DNA of 64,000 nt from Plenodomus lindquistii (GCA_025504975.1 JANUWI010000015.1:186001-250000); one strand, 5' to 3'; positions 22,531-34,912 are shown, counted from the first letter of the stretch. Numbers and translations are program-made. The notes: generated by a model not told the origin, from the letters alone.

Positions 22531-24457
22531 ATGCCTTCTTTAACCAACCTATTTCTGGTCTCCATACCTCTCGTGTTCTTAGCTCTCTTCTTCCAGACAG
22601 GCACGCCAGCTGTTGTCCTCAACCTCGTAGCTGAACATGTCGCATTTCGAGTGATTCGCAATTTGCTCGCTACGACATACTGTTACGCATCAGTCAAGAC
22701 GCTCTCCGAACGTAGAGGTGATGCGAATTGCTTTAGCGTATTCCATGGAAAATTCACCAAAGTTGTACCAAAAGACTCCTGGACAGTGTTGCAACAGCTT
22801 GACGCTCGGGAAGGCCACGTGATCCCTGGCTTATGGGATGGGCATGGGCATCTGATACAATATGGAGAATCTCTCGATTCTGTCGGCATTTTCGGCGCAG
22901 GATCTATGCAAGAAGTACAAAGGAGGCTGCAAGAGTACAAGCTGGCACGCCCAGAGACAGGCTCGAAGAAGGAATGGCTGAGAGGTGTTGGATGGGACCA
23001 AGCCAATTTTGGGGGCAGTTGGCCGACTTCAGTACGTCTACGCGCGTTGATTATGGTACACCCCGTTAAGCAAGTTGTGTCGCTGACTCACAAAGTCTGA
23101 TCTGGACATCGACGACAGCTTCAAGGATCTGTATGTTATGCTGGACCGTGTGGATGTACACTGCATCTGGGTGTCGGACAAGGTTCTTGAACTACTACCA
23201 TCTAAGCTCCCAGACATTCCAGGTGGTGAAATACCAACAAAAGGTGTCTTTTGCGACAATGCTATGGACATCGTTCTCGAGGTCTACCCCAAGCCTGACG
23301 AGGCACGAAAAACGAAGTTTGTCAAGGACGCCATGGTCGAGCTGAACAAACTCGGTATTGTTGGCATGCATGACGCCGGTGTTGTTCCTGGCGATTTGCA
23401 ACTCTACAAGAGTTTGTCAACGAATGAAGATTGGACAGTGCGAGTCAATGCAATGATCGAGTGCGATGCTAGAAACACGTTTTGTCCTGAAGTTGTGGAG
23501 AGAGTTTCTTCACCGAATGGCAGATTCCATGTCCAAGGTGTCAAGCTCTTTGGAGGTACATACTGTGGACCTTAGGATAATGCACCTGCTAATGATCCCT
23601 AGATGGCGCACTCGGAAGCTGGGGAAGTGCGATGATTGAACCATACACTGACAAATCGAGCTCTTCAGGATCGCTTCTTGTCAACGCCACAGAGCTTTCG
23701 AAAGTCACGCTTAACTGGGCGACAGAAGGCTGTAAGTCCGAGTTTCCTTAGGTTCACGTATCATCTGCGTGCTGATCCCATGATTCCAGATCAAGTGAAC
23801 ATTCACGCTATCGGCGATCTTGCGAATAGGCTAGCCATCGATGCCTTCGAGGAGGCCATGAAAACGTTGTGTCCTACGTCTAGCCTCCGCGAGTGCCAAG
23901 ACAAGTATCGTTTTCGAATCGAGCATGCACAGATCATTCATCCGGATGATCGACGAAGAATGCTAGACATCGGCATCATTCCATCCATCCAACCTACACA
24001 TGCAACTTCAGACATGGGATACGCTGAGAGCCGTCTTGGCGAACAACGCACGCAAGACGAAGCATACCGAATGCGCTCTTTGTTGCCTCTACGACCCATT
24101 CTTGGTAGTGACTTTCCTGTCGAGCCAGCCAGTGTCTTTGAAGGCATGTACGCAGCTACAACTCGCAGAAGCCCCCGCACCGGACTTGACCCTAGTGGTG
24201 GGAAGACTGGCTGGTATCCCAATGAGATCATTACTCTCGAGGATGCCTTGAAAGGTTTTACGATCAACCCAGCGTACGGCGCTTTCCTCGAAGGTAAAGC
24301 TGGTGTCATCGACGTGGGGGCGTACGCGGACTGGGTTGTCCTCGACGAGCCATTAGAATCAATAGATCTTGAAGATCTACGGAAAGTAACGGTTAGGGAA
24401 ACGTGGGTGGGCGGTAAAAGGGTGTACCAGCGGCCCAAGCCTCCTACCGTTCTATAG
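22531..24457 (+). CDS. Amidohydrolase, YtcJ-like (amidohydrolase family 3), membrane-anchored
   Basis: Metal-dependent hydrolase. Exons 22531-23031, 23096-23555, 23603-23731 and 23790-24457 join to 585 aa. An N-terminal hydrophobic helix (LVSIPLVFLALFF) suggests a signal anchor. Metal and catalytic landmarks of the YtcJ subfamily: VIPGLWDGHGHL (first His pair, here HGH), GVKLFGDGALGSWG, NIHAIGD, RFRIEHAQ and GSDFPVEP. The C-terminal beta domain ends EGKAGVIDVGAYADWVVLD, typical of the family. Substrate unknown; relatives are often annotated as exoenzyme-regulatory or N-acyl-amide hydrolases without biochemical proof. All introns are canonical and short. Shares a promoter region with the divergent CorA gene. 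Confidence 0.88.
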
Positions 24458-25063
24458 ATTTGATCCTTGCGACAAGACCTGACTGAATTTGGTCTTTTAG
24501 CTGAACCGCCACTGGGCAGCTTGCCCAACAATCGAATCAGCCAACTACTCAGACTACTCTTCATACACTTAGTCAATCAACGACTACGTCTGAACGACTT
24601 CGCGGCGATCAATGCGGCCCATCTCGTAAACGCTAGCTGCAGGGCAAAATTTCTGCCGTCTGGGCGGCAATACGCCTTCCGCAGGGCCAATACTAAAACC
24701 GACAATCAATTGTAAACCACCATCCACTTTCTCACTCCTCTTATAGCGTAGCTGCCACATGTCACTCCATCGACTTCGTTAGCCCGAAGTACTTCCCCAC
24801 GCGACATCACGGTACTCATCAAAACGCAGCCAACGAGAACAACGCTGTTACCGCTTTTCATGTCTGACCGTCTGCTAAAGGCGGTAGATATTTGCTAGCT
24901 CCCACAGCTCATTGCTTATGCCTTGATACCACAATCACCCTGTGAGGTAATGGTAGTATAAAGTAGTTTTGGCACAACACGCGGCCCTTCGCCCATCGAC
25001 CCCCTCAAAGCGACACAGTCACTACTCGAAACTGCAGCGGTGGATCAAAGACTAGCAGCAACT
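24458..25063. other. Intergenic region / nicotianamine synthase promoter
   Basis: No coding content recognised. Contains the upstream region of the nicotianamine synthase gene. I could not pick out a convincing iron-responsive GATA cluster by eye. Confidence 0.45.
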
Positions 25064-26140
25064 ATGAAGACCACACCCGCACGACAATTCGACGCGAAAG
25101 TGACGCCGTTGCACGATCCAGATTGCGCCATAACGCCCCCACGCACTCCCACTGCAACGACTTCGACGGCGTACAAAGTACTTACAGAGATCCAATCGAT
25201 ACATGATGCGCTCAGCAGCTTGAAATCCCTCCTTCCGGGACCGCAAACCAACAGCCTCTTGACCCGTCTAGTTGACCTGTGTGTACAACCATACAGCTCA
25301 GATCTGTCGCAGGAGATACTGCGCTTATGCTCATCAACAAGTCTCTGCGAGCAGTTGCGTCTACTCTGCGCAACAGCAGAGGGAGAGCTCGAAAATTACT
25401 GGGCGAAGCGCATCACCGCAGAGTCGAAAGGTTGTCTGAAGCCGTGAAGAATGTATTACTACCTGACTAACGAAGATCTAGCGACAGCGGACACATTTCT
25501 AACCAATCCACTGAACAGCTTTCCCTATCATCAGAATTACATCGACCTCTCTCGTCTTGAATGCGCGACCGTCGAGGCCTTTCTTCCTTCTTCACCTCGC
25601 AGATTGGCCTTTATGGGCTCCGGTCCCCTTCCGTTAACGTCGCTATGTGTACTGGATCGGTATCCCGATGCGGCTGTGCACAACATCGATCGGGATGTGC
25701 ACGCACTCAAAGTAAGCAGAGAGCTCTGTGCGCAATTGGGCTATGGCGAGCGCATGTCATTTGCATGTGAGGACGTGAAAGATGGAGGCATGCAAGGCAA
25801 GAATAGCAAGGAAAGAACAGACTGGCAGTCGTTCGACGTCGTGTTCCTTGCTGCGCTTGTAGGCATGACTTCACACCAGAAGATTGCGATTCTGGAAACG
25901 TTAGCGAGGAAGTTCAAGCCAGGTACTGTGATTATAGCAAGGAGCGCGAAGGGACTGAGAAGTGTGCTGTATCCGGTATGTCGAGTTGCGCACATGTTGT
26001 CGTGGAGGGAATGCTGACATGATCAGGTACTGGAGCTAGGTGAGGATCTTGAGAGGGCGGGCTACGAAGTGTTGGCTGAAGTACATCCGTGGACCAAGGT
26101 GGTAAACTCGGTCATTGTGTTGAAAGTCAAGGACATGTAA
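25064..26140 (+). CDS. Nicotianamine synthase
   Basis: Condenses aminocarboxypropyl groups from S-adenosylmethionine into nicotianamine or a related metal chelator; fungal members are known but sparsely distributed. Exons 25064-25430, 25482-25975 and 26027-26140 join to 324 aa. The N-terminal helical part ends at LLCATAEGELENYWAKRI. Then come YHQNYIDLSRLE, the Rossmann motif FMGSGPLPLTS (residues about 166-176), NIDRDVHALKVS and the C-terminal core ending in TVIIARSAKGLRSVLYP. These are the diagnostic NAS motifs. Intron 1 has an unusual donor (GTTGTC) but a good CTAAC branch and TAG acceptor, and the frame is clean across it. No signal peptide, so cytosolic. An upstream in-frame GTG exists, but the ATG at 25064 is the natural start. 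Confidence 0.88.
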
Positions 26141-26382
26141 CAAGCGACAGACCTGTGCGATGCCTTTCTGTATTGGCATGGTACCACAGTAACGAGTATA
26201 GCGAAAAGGTTCTGGAAGTAGACGTGTCCATACAGAACGAATTCACGTCACAAACTTAACAGAAGCAAGGAGCTACATCAAAAATCGTCTTTGATCACAT
26301 GGTATATGACTACATTACAACAAAGATATCTACAAAAAAGTCGCTAATATCGCTGTCAACCAAATATTCAAACCATCGTCAT

Positions 26383-28282
26383 CTAAGCCCTAGCCTTGAT
26401 GATGTCCGCGGCCTTCTCACCAACACCATACATGGTAGCCTGGAGATGGCAAGACGGAATGATAGGAATGATAGAAGCATCCACAATAGACAAGTGCTGT
26501 GTTCCATAAACTAGCAACTGGTCGTTGACACATCCACCAACACTCTCCGGCATCATCGGGCATGAACCTGAGGGATGCGCAAGCGTCGGGCTCAGCATAC
26601 CCTGTGCAAGGAGCGTGTCATAGATATCAACGTCGGTGGTGTGTTGTGCGCCGGGAACAGTCTCGGAGATCTTGAAGCGGCTGAGCTCAGGGCGGGCCCA
26701 GACAGTGCGGAAGAAGCGCAGACTAATACCCATGATGGTGCGGTCTACGGGGTTGTTGAAAGCGTTGTGCAGGACATCGGGGGGACCAGTGGGGTTCTTG
26801 GCGTTGATGTAGACGGTTCCGCGGGAGAGGGGCTTCTCGACACCGACGAGACCGTAGGTGCCATCGGCGGGAACGGGGAACTCGGCCACGGCTGCGTCGC
26901 GGCGCTGGAAGATGTCGGAGATGATCTTGCGCTGGGCGGCGAAACCCTTGAGGAGCTTGCTGTTGTTCTTATATGAGGCGGGGAGGAAGTCAGTGTCCTT
27001 CTGGCTGTTGAGACTCTTGACGACGGCGTTGACATCCTTGGTCATGTCGGGGAGCGAGATAAAGGCAAGTGCGTTACCGCGGGCATAGGTGTAGGGACCG
27101 GTCTTGTTGGCCTCGTATTGTGCCCATGAAGTGGCGTTGAAGGTAGCGTTAGTGGCGAGAGAATTCAGATTAGGGAAGGTATCGGTGGTAGTGTTGAAGA
27201 TGACGGTAGCCCATGGGTGATCTTGGAAGTTGGAACCGACAGCATCGAGCTCAACGCGGGTATTGACACCAGCAGCCTTGAGAACCTTCTTGGGGCCGAC
27301 ACCACTGAGCTGAAGGAGCTTGGGGGTCTGGATAGCACCAGCCGCGAGGACGACTTCCTTCTTGGCGTACACAGTGGAGGTCTTACCGGACGCATCCGTC
27401 ATCTCGATACCAGTGGCAATCAAAGGCTTCTTCGAGTTGTCAAAGATGATCTTGTTGGCCGTGGTTCCAGTGAGAATCTTCAAGTTGGTACGGGCCTGGA
27501 TGGGGTCGTAGTATGCGTAACGAGCGTGTGCTCGGCGTCCGGTGGTCGCATCCATGGTGTTGGCGTACCAGGAGGGGCCGTAGGCCTCGCCGGCGTTTCC
27601 GTCTTGGGGCACGTATACGCCGGAGGCCTTCCATGCCGCCCAGTAGTCTTTGATGTCTTCGTACTGGTTGCTGGTGATGGAGACCTTCAATGGGCCGTTA
27701 CCGTAGGTTGAGGGATCCCAGGTGATGTTGAAGTTGTCGACAACATCGGGTGTTGGGGGCTGGAAAGTAGTGCCCTTGATGAAGTATGGCTCCATGCCGC
27801 TCCATCCCCAGCCTTTGTTGCCAAGAGCCTCCCAGGCATCGTAATCAGCAGCGCTGCCACGGTCGTAAACCATGCCGTTGATGACCGACCCACCACCCAA
27901 GACCTTCGCAACGAGAACCGCGTAGCTGTTGCCACCTAGACCTGGCTCAGCCTGGGAGTTGATACCATCCCATAGAAGACCATTCGCTGCAGTCAGGTCG
28001 TTGGCCTTGTATGGAATTTTGGTCGCATCGCTGTCGACACTGTTGCCGCCCTCGATGACAAGCACAGATTCTATTGGAAAAAATTAGAAACTTTCACTTT
28101 GACATCCGACTCAACCACTTACTGCTCTTGTCTTCGGAGAGACGGTTAGCCACAATTAGACCCGTAATCCCACCACCGACAATAACATAGTCGTACTGCT
28201 GCGTGGCGGCGGCGCCAAGAGCAGGAGTGATGAGGATGCTGAGAAGCTGAACGGCTACTGCCAAACGAGAGAAGACAGGCAT
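26383..28282 (-). CDS. Secreted GMC oxidoreductase (CAZy AA3-like)
   Basis: FAD-dependent extracellular oxidase or dehydrogenase acting on alcohols or sugars. Exons 28282-28123 and 28070-26383 join to 615 aa. A signal peptide (cleavage near ALGAAA) precedes the dinucleotide fold YDYVIVGGGITGL. The GMC core LGGGSVINGMVYDRGS, the second signature GAIQTPKLLQLSGVG and the active-site His in LAHPSGSCPM follow, then the C-terminal block IPIIPSCHLQATMYGVGEKAADII. Several N-glycosylation sequons (NFT/NAT/NNT-like) occur in the middle. The glucose-oxidase/aryl-alcohol-oxidase superfamily is certain; the substrate is not. Convergent with the nicotianamine synthase gene, about 240 nt apart. Confidence 0.92.
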
Positions 28283-28379
28283 CTTGCTTGAAACCCTAAT
28301 ATACGGAAATTGAACGAGTGATGACTGAGGTGCAAGATGCAAGTGATGAACTCTAAGTGATAGGCGCGGCCACTACGTA

Positions 28380-28385
28380 CTTATA
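28380..28385 (-). promoter_or_regulatory. TATA-like element (TATAAG) upstream of the GMC gene
   Basis: Minus-strand TATAAG about 98 nt before the ATG at 28282, in the same CTTATACAA context as two other genes of this window. Confidence 0.45.
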
Positions 28386-29504
28386 CAACCGAATGCGATG
28401 CTCGCATTGGTCGAGATAGGCCGTTGCCACGTGGGAATGCTAGGGCTGCGCTTCGATGTCTCCGAATATTTTCAATAGCATTGCAGACCCACAGCGTTCT
28501 GAAGGATGGCAATGGCGAACAGTCCACCGGTAATTGGACCACGGTCCACTACCAGCACTGCGGCTGTGCAATCCTTCCAGAAGATCCGTTACACATGTGC
28601 TGCCACTGCACTATGCATGTACAACGAGTAGAGACTGCTTCCAGCGAGTCACGAAACTTGGTGAAGAAACCCGACCAGGAGACCCGCAGGTTTTTGAACG
28701 CCACCTCCTGGTGAACATCAGGGACTCGTGGAGGAAATCTGGAAGCGAGGCCTTTGCGGACCGAAAGTCGCGTTGTCATGGGATGGCATCGCAGCATGCA
28801 AAATCGAACGACAATCTTCTGCATTGTGGGTTGGACTCGGAGATCCAAGAGATGGAAGGGGTGGGGCGGGACACTGGACCCTATCTCGACATTGAAACTC
28901 GTGCTTGCGCACGGCTGATACTGACTCGTACAAGCGCGAGGCCGGCAGTCAACCTTAGCGTTCGGATAGAAAATTGGGTTTACACCACAACCGCAGTCTC
29001 CAGTAAAGTTACTTTTCGAATGCCCAGTTTCTAGAATCTGGAGAAGACTGGAGGTGGGCCAAAAACCAGCTCCACCCGTGAACGGTGAGGCACGGGATCG
29101 GAATGTTTTCGCGGGAAATAAAATCAGGAACGGTTCCTGCCCAGACCGACTCAGGCGAATTTTAGTGGAGGAGGTACTGCGGGCTCTCAGCACAAGCCGG
29201 CGTCAGACCACTGTGATCCGAAGATCGTGATTCGCTCATCACATCTCTGGAGGAAGCGCCGGTACCTGGTTTACGGAACCAGATTTCTCGATCAGGCACA
29301 GCCATCCGTCTGCACGTAAAGTTAGGGCTGTAAAGCTTTGATCCTGATCAGCAGTGAGCACTTCTTTTTCCTTCTGTTTCCCACATGGCTAGATCGGACA
29401 AATAAGCTTTCATCTACGCTCGAAGCGGGAGTCTGTTCCTCTGCGGAATTTCTATCGATTATGCACACTTGTCGAGGCGACGGCAGGAAGGGCTCTACTT
29501 TACA

Positions 29505-29690
29505 TACAGGGTGTAGACGCGCCGGATTGGAGCCTTACTAGTCTCCGTATTTATTACGTCGACAAGAGCCGAGCCATTGAGGTGTCCAGGGCTCAGAACT
29601 GCGCCGACCGCCTCTCACCATTCGTACGCTCTTCTTCGGTATAATACAAAAACCATAGCAGGCTCACATTCGATCCGTCTACACCCTGTA
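29505..29690. repeat. 15-bp inverted repeat pair, 156 nt apart
   Basis: TACAGGGTGTAGACG at 29505-29519 is the exact reverse complement of 29676-29690. Each arm is itself partly palindromic (GTCTAC...GTAGAC in the right copy). No flanking target-site duplication is evident. It could be a small non-autonomous element remnant or a protein-binding palindrome pair. Confidence 0.4.
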
Positions 29691-30925
29691 GACTGCAGCA
29701 CGCGTCCGATGGCGTACCGATGGCGTACCGAAAGAATAGCTTCTCTTTGGTGACAGCTGCTGTTCCAGGCAATTACCTTCCGCTTTCAGTAGACATGGAG
29801 GTCGCTGTCAAAATGTGACGGCTCGGACACTAGAGCTGTCACGCTCCACTGGCCACGGAGAAGGTTGCGAAGGGCATGATAATGACTCGAATTGACCTGT
29901 GCATTAGACAGTAAGGCTCGCGAGGACTGCGACAATCACGATGGATACATGGCAAAGTTGCCATCGTCACAGGGAAGCGTAAAATTCCTTGCAATCTCTG
30001 ACATTCTCACGCCACTGCAGACTCCACGGCGGGGAAATCCGGCATGTACTGCAGAACAATTTCTCGCTTTATCACACACATTCGCTACGGTGAGCAACGA
30101 GTCGTAGCAGAAGTCTGAGGATGTCTAGAACTAAAGTTCGCGTCAAACGAACGTGGCCTGTAGGACACAGCGTCGGTGGCTTCGGCTCTTTCAGGGCAGG
30201 AACCGGCGCGGCAGAGCTGTCGGACACGGCTTGACTGACGCCAGGCTCAGTAGTGCATCCTTCGACCATTTTCTCACTCATTCCGTCTACACTACAGTAA
30301 ATACCAACTACCGACGCCAGCTTTTTGCATGCAAAGCGCTGGTAACGGTCCAACGGAGCCAGACCGGCGACTTCTATTGCCCACCATGGTCCCTGACTTG
30401 TAGTTTTGGGCACCACTGCGTGAAATAGCAAGGACTGCTTGAGTGTTGTCGCGATGGAAGCAACTTGGAACATCGATGGGTCCGGCTGTAACACCATCAG
30501 TCAATGCTAGGGTTTCCCAGATTACCGATCGATCGCCACTTGTGAAAACCGCATTTCAAATGGTGTGACTGGCCTTGTGTGGCTCTGAGTCGTGACCTCA
30601 AAGTACGCCGAGTCCCTTCACCAATCGGTGCAGTATTCACCATGTGGGGCCTTTTCCATTCCAATCAAAGCGGGAGCAGTTCGTACAAGGATCTCTACAC
30701 GAGATATACTTTGAAGAATTGTTTTGAGCATGGCCATGGAACTCTCCTGACGGTTTTGTAGCCATTCTCTGCCAGGTCATTGGGCTCTTATGCCGCCACT
30801 CATTTCTGAGACATGAGACTTTGGGCCACGGAGTATACTTGAACGCTTTCACGTACCACTCTGGTCGAATGCCTGCTTTCCCTCGACAGATCTCACAGAT
30901 CTCACGGTAACCCCGCAGACCCACG

Positions 30926-32244
30926 ATGGAAGCTCCTCCTCCAGCAGACCAAGAATGGCCGAACCAACGCTTGAAGATCTTGGTACCCACCTGGATACTG
31001 TTGATCATCAGTACAGCTTTCCTGATCTGGAGGGTTATTTATGGCATTATGCAGCGACGAAGATTCATGGTCGCAGATTATCTCCTTATCATAGCAACAG
31101 TAAGTGTGCCTTCAACGGCGGTCCTTTGTTGCTCAGTGGCAGCTGCTAACATGGAGTTTCCAGTGTATCAACATCGCGGCAACAGCAATAGCACAAGTGA
31201 TGGTCGACGCTGGTCTCGGCCGACACATCATGGACCCGACAGTGTTTCCTCGGATCCTGCATTATGCTTACTTTCTGTGGATTGCCCAAATTCTCAACAT
31301 CATCGCAGTCGCTATCCTCAAGTGGTCGATCTGCGCTTGGCTTCTAGTGCTCAACTTCTCGAAACTCTACCAAGTTATCGTCTGGCTTTCGATTGCAATG
31401 GTGACAGCGTTTAACTTCCTCGCACCCGTCCTTACCCTCTTCGGTTGCACACCACTGGAGAAGAACTGGAACTTCGGATACCAAGGACCTTACCACTGCT
31501 GGGCGAAGGGCACTCTTCCACTTTCCTACACACAAGGTGTGAGCAACGTGATCACCGACGTGGTGTACATGGCCGCACCATTGATCTACCTCTCAAGAGT
31601 GCAGCTCACGCGGAGGACCCAATGGGGCATCCGCATCGTCTTCCTCCTCAGCATCCCGTACGTTCTCCCGAACCTCTCCATTCCATTCCACCCCAAACTA
31701 ACCCCACCCCAGCGCAACAATCTGCTCAATCTTCAAAACCGTCGAACTCCGCACCATTGTCAAAACCACCGATCCAACCTGGGACGGCGTAAACCTCTCC
31801 ATCTGGTCCCAATCCGAACTTTCCATCGGCATCCTCATTGCATCCCTCCCACCCCTCCGCAAAGCCTTCGACAGCTTCTTCAAAAGAATCCTCCCATCAA
31901 CCGTCACAAACAGCCAGAGAACGCCCGCATACGGCTACGGCGGGTCTACCGGCGGCGACATCCGCATGAAGACGTTTGAAGGCAGCAAAGCGTACCACAG
32001 CCGCATCCCAGGCGAGTCCATCCTCGACGACGACGACGAGAGTGATCGCGCGATCCTGGAAGAACAGGAAGAGCACAAGGGGCCGGGCATCATGAAGAGC
32101 ACAAAGGTGACGATCATGGAAACGACTGGGGAGTCGAGTAGTGCGAGTAGCGAGAGCCAGAAGAAGGTATCGCAGGAAAGCTATAAGCACACTCTAGACT
32201 GGAATTCTCCGCATCTGGATCAGGGGCCTTCGCATGCGCGGTAG
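30926..32244 (+). CDS. Fungal rhodopsin-like (PTH11-type) integral membrane protein
   Basis: Seven-helix plasma-membrane family, expanded in filamentous ascomycetes and sometimes linked to surface sensing. Exons 30926-31099, 31164-31657 and 31713-32244 join to 399 aa. Helix 1 is ILVPTWILLIISTAFLIWRV. The family's conserved segment DYLLIIA, the loop GLGRHIMD, CTPLEKNW with its Cys, and the pre-helix HCWAKGTLPLSYTQGVSN are present. SELSIGILIASLPPLR marks the last helix. The C-terminal cytosolic tail of about 120 aa is Ser/Glu/Asp-rich (ILDDDDESDRAILEEQEE). The CFEM domain found in PTH11 itself is absent. Function unknown; a receptor role is inference. Confidence 0.85.
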
Positions 32245-33483
32245 CGGGCGTGCGGGCAGTCTTGATACGCACGTGCGAGTGCCATGATGGTATGAAGCGA
32301 ATATGTCTCTTTGTGTTGGTTTTGAAAAGTATTTGGGCTACAGTTTCGGTGATCGGATATATACCCTCAGTTTAGTTTTCCCTAATGTCGATTTGACAAA
32401 GCAATAACGTTGCGCTACCAGCCTTGCTTTATCGCAACTCGTGAGATGTTGAAGTCTATGGTCTGCTCGCGATGACATGTATGGCATCAGCAAGCGGAGT
32501 GGACAGATGGCTATGAGGTACGCGCAGTGACCACAAACAGCGCAGGCTATGGATGTCGCTCCACCATCTTCTGCCAGAAGCATCCATCCCAGGTATTGGC
32601 CGCGCAGGTGTAACTGACACCAAACTATAATCCCACATATACCCACCCGCAGGCTAGCCCGGTCTTCATAATTCTGCCAGGATAATCATAGCGCGGAAAC
32701 AGTACACAAAAGGGCAAGTTATATGGCGCAAAGGGCTCACGTAGCTAGAAGAACACGTCTACCCCCAGAACCCCCATCAATTTTCACCGCGCCCCCCGCT
32801 CTAACAATAACATCCCCATACTACCCCGTCTTTCCTCTCCCCCCTTCGCAAACCTACATCCTTACTCCGCGCACATACCACCCAACCCACTGTCCACTCC
32901 GTCCAGTATCCTCATCCTTGCGCATCATGCCTCTCCTGGTTTACTGAATATTTTCTCTACTATGCTGTATTCTATACCAAAGGACAAGTCATGAGTACAA
33001 TACTAAACACAGATACAGTTTCTTCACGCCCCTACATTTCCACCGAATACAACTTTCCTTCATTCTCAAAAATCTTGATTGAAAAGTTCCAGTGTAATTG
33101 GAATCTTGGAATGTTTCTACAGAGTAGTCTATTACTTCGCCGGTCCCGCTAATTAACACCTACACCCACACCCACACCCACACACACACAACACCCACCT
33201 ATCCCCTCTACACTACATTACACTCACTCCTACCCTTCCCTCACTCCTACTTCTACTCAACCCACCCCCCATCGATCCTCAGATCCGCTCTGCTTGCTCA
33301 TACATCACGACCCCTTCCTTCCTTTTACAAGAATTTCACTAAACATATATGCTGCGTGATTGAAGGGAAGAATAGATTTGGTAGTGCTCGACCTACATAG
33401 ACGACCAATTCATCGTTGTGGGACATGCAAATATCATGATTCTACTGTTCTTCTTTGCTACCCCACCACCCTCCACCACCCCC
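32245..33483. other. Convergent intergenic region with CA-rich low-complexity DNA
   Basis: No gene recognised. 33160-33205 is a C/A microsatellite-like stretch (CACCCACACCCA type). A long C/T-rich, G-poor strand runs through about 32760-33300. Confidence 0.5.
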
Positions 33484-34912
33484 TCACAACTTCTCCTTCC
33501 CCCCCAAAATCTCCTCCCTCCGTCGAACATCCACATCCCTCGGCCCCTCCCCCTTAAACCTCGTAGTAACAACCCACTCCCTAACGCCCCGCCTCCCCGC
33601 GTCCAGCGCCTCAACCTCCCCCCCAGCCCTCGACAAATCCAACACCGCCGTAAACCGATCCACACCGCCCACACCATCCTGCCCCGCCTCGCCATACTCA
33701 CCCTTTCCTAGCACAATCGGCGAAATCACGGTATCCGCCCACGAGGGCTCGGGTTCCCCTGCATACGAACGCGGCGCAGACAGGAAGTTGAGACAGGCTT
33801 CGCGTTCTTGCTGGAGTTGATGGGGCGAGGGGAGCGGGGAGGACGGCGATGTCACAGTTGAGGAGAGGAAGGGAGATAATTGGAGTGTGAGGAAGAATTG
33901 GGGTGGGAAGAGGATGATGCGGTTTTGGCGCGCGAGGGAGATCCATTTGTTTGGGGGGAGGAAGCGGGCGGCGGTGTGTTCGATGCCGCCGTCGTGCGTG
34001 GGGTGGGGGATCATCAGTTCTTCTTCCTCTGAGATGCCGGCGCCGGGGGGTGTGCTTGTTGGTGCGGAGTTTTTGGTGGGTGAGGTGGAGGAGAGGGGCA
34101 GGAAGTAAATGTACATTTGGGTGGAGAAGCGTTTTGGGACGTTGGGTGGTGTGACCCAGCGTGTGAATGGTATTAAGCTCTCGGTATCGGGGACTGCGCC
34201 CCATTTCTCTAGGAGGGCTGGGAAGGTGGTGCTGCCGGAGTGGACGGCGCGGCGCCCTTCTTCGCGCTCTGTGTCGCTGATTTCGGTGAAGAGTTTGCCG
34301 GTTTTTTTGGACTTGGCGAGGAGGATGCCGCATTCTTCAAAGGTTTCGCGGACGGCGGCGAGGCGGTAGGCGGGGCCGTCGGTGTGGTGTAAGGGATCGT
34401 TTACGTCGGGTATCGGGCCATCGTGGGTTTTGGACAGCGCACCGCCGGGGAAGACGTGTGCGGAGGCGAAGCTGGAGGCCTTCTTGACGCGGTGTAGGAG
34501 CAGGATTTGGTTGGTGGGAGAGATGAGCAGGACGCTGGGTACATGTTAGTTTGAAAGAGGTCGCAGAAAAACCATGGGCATAGCGCTGTTGCGTAATAGC
34601 ATGGATGGGATGATGCAAAGATTCGTACCTTGCGCTTGGTCGTGGGACAGGCGGAACCTTAGGCGTCGTCTTGAGTGGCTTGTGATCTGCTGGCGTCGAC
34701 ATGTCGCGTCGATTGAGAGAAGATATATGCTTCAAAGGCCCAATTGAGAGGTCCACAAGTGGCGATCGTGGAAAGGATGTATGCCTCGGCCTGTGAGTTG
34801 TTGCAAAGTATCGAAAGCGCGTGGTGATCGCACGTGTGGGCGAAGGGATCCGGGTCGCTGCCAATCTATGTAACACCGAAAGGGAAGAAGGAATCAAGCT
34901 CGGCTGGACCAT
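33484..34912 (-). CDS. Nudix hydrolase, NUDT19-type
   Basis: Hydrolyses nucleoside-diphosphate-linked substrates; the mammalian relative NUDT19 is a CoA diphosphohydrolase. Exons 34912-34629 and 34534-33484 join to 444 aa. The segment SVLLISPTNQILLLHRV starts the fold. HVFPGGALS is followed, after an insert of about 28 residues, by RLAAVRETFEECGILL. This is the split Nudix box typical of the NUDT7/19 group, with the metal-binding REXXEE core intact. PFTRWVTPPNVPKRFSTQMY is another subgroup hallmark. The first ATG adds 70 residues rich in Arg/Ser and poor in acidic residues, a possible mitochondrial presequence. A second in-frame ATG at 34702 (MSTPADHKPLK) is the start usually seen in relatives. 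The C-terminus (KEKL) is not a clear peroxisomal signal. Confidence 0.85.

Larger units (their letters stand above)
28283..30925. other. 2.6 kb intergenic region, no gene recognised
   Basis: Several unrecognisable frames on both strands. Holds a 15-bp inverted repeat pair (29505-29519 and 29676-29690) and a 12-bp tandem duplication of the GATGGCGTACC type near 29708-29732. No open transposase or reverse transcriptase seen. Confidence 0.5.

Noticed and set aside
26575..27711. Plus-strand frames antisense to the GMC oxidoreductase
   Set aside because: Mirror images of GC-rich codons of a well-supported gene on the other strand.
28549..29193. Minus-strand open frame of 214 codons in the 2.6 kb intergenic region
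   Set aside because: No recognisable family, no intron pattern, and the opposite strand is equally open; composition does not look coding.
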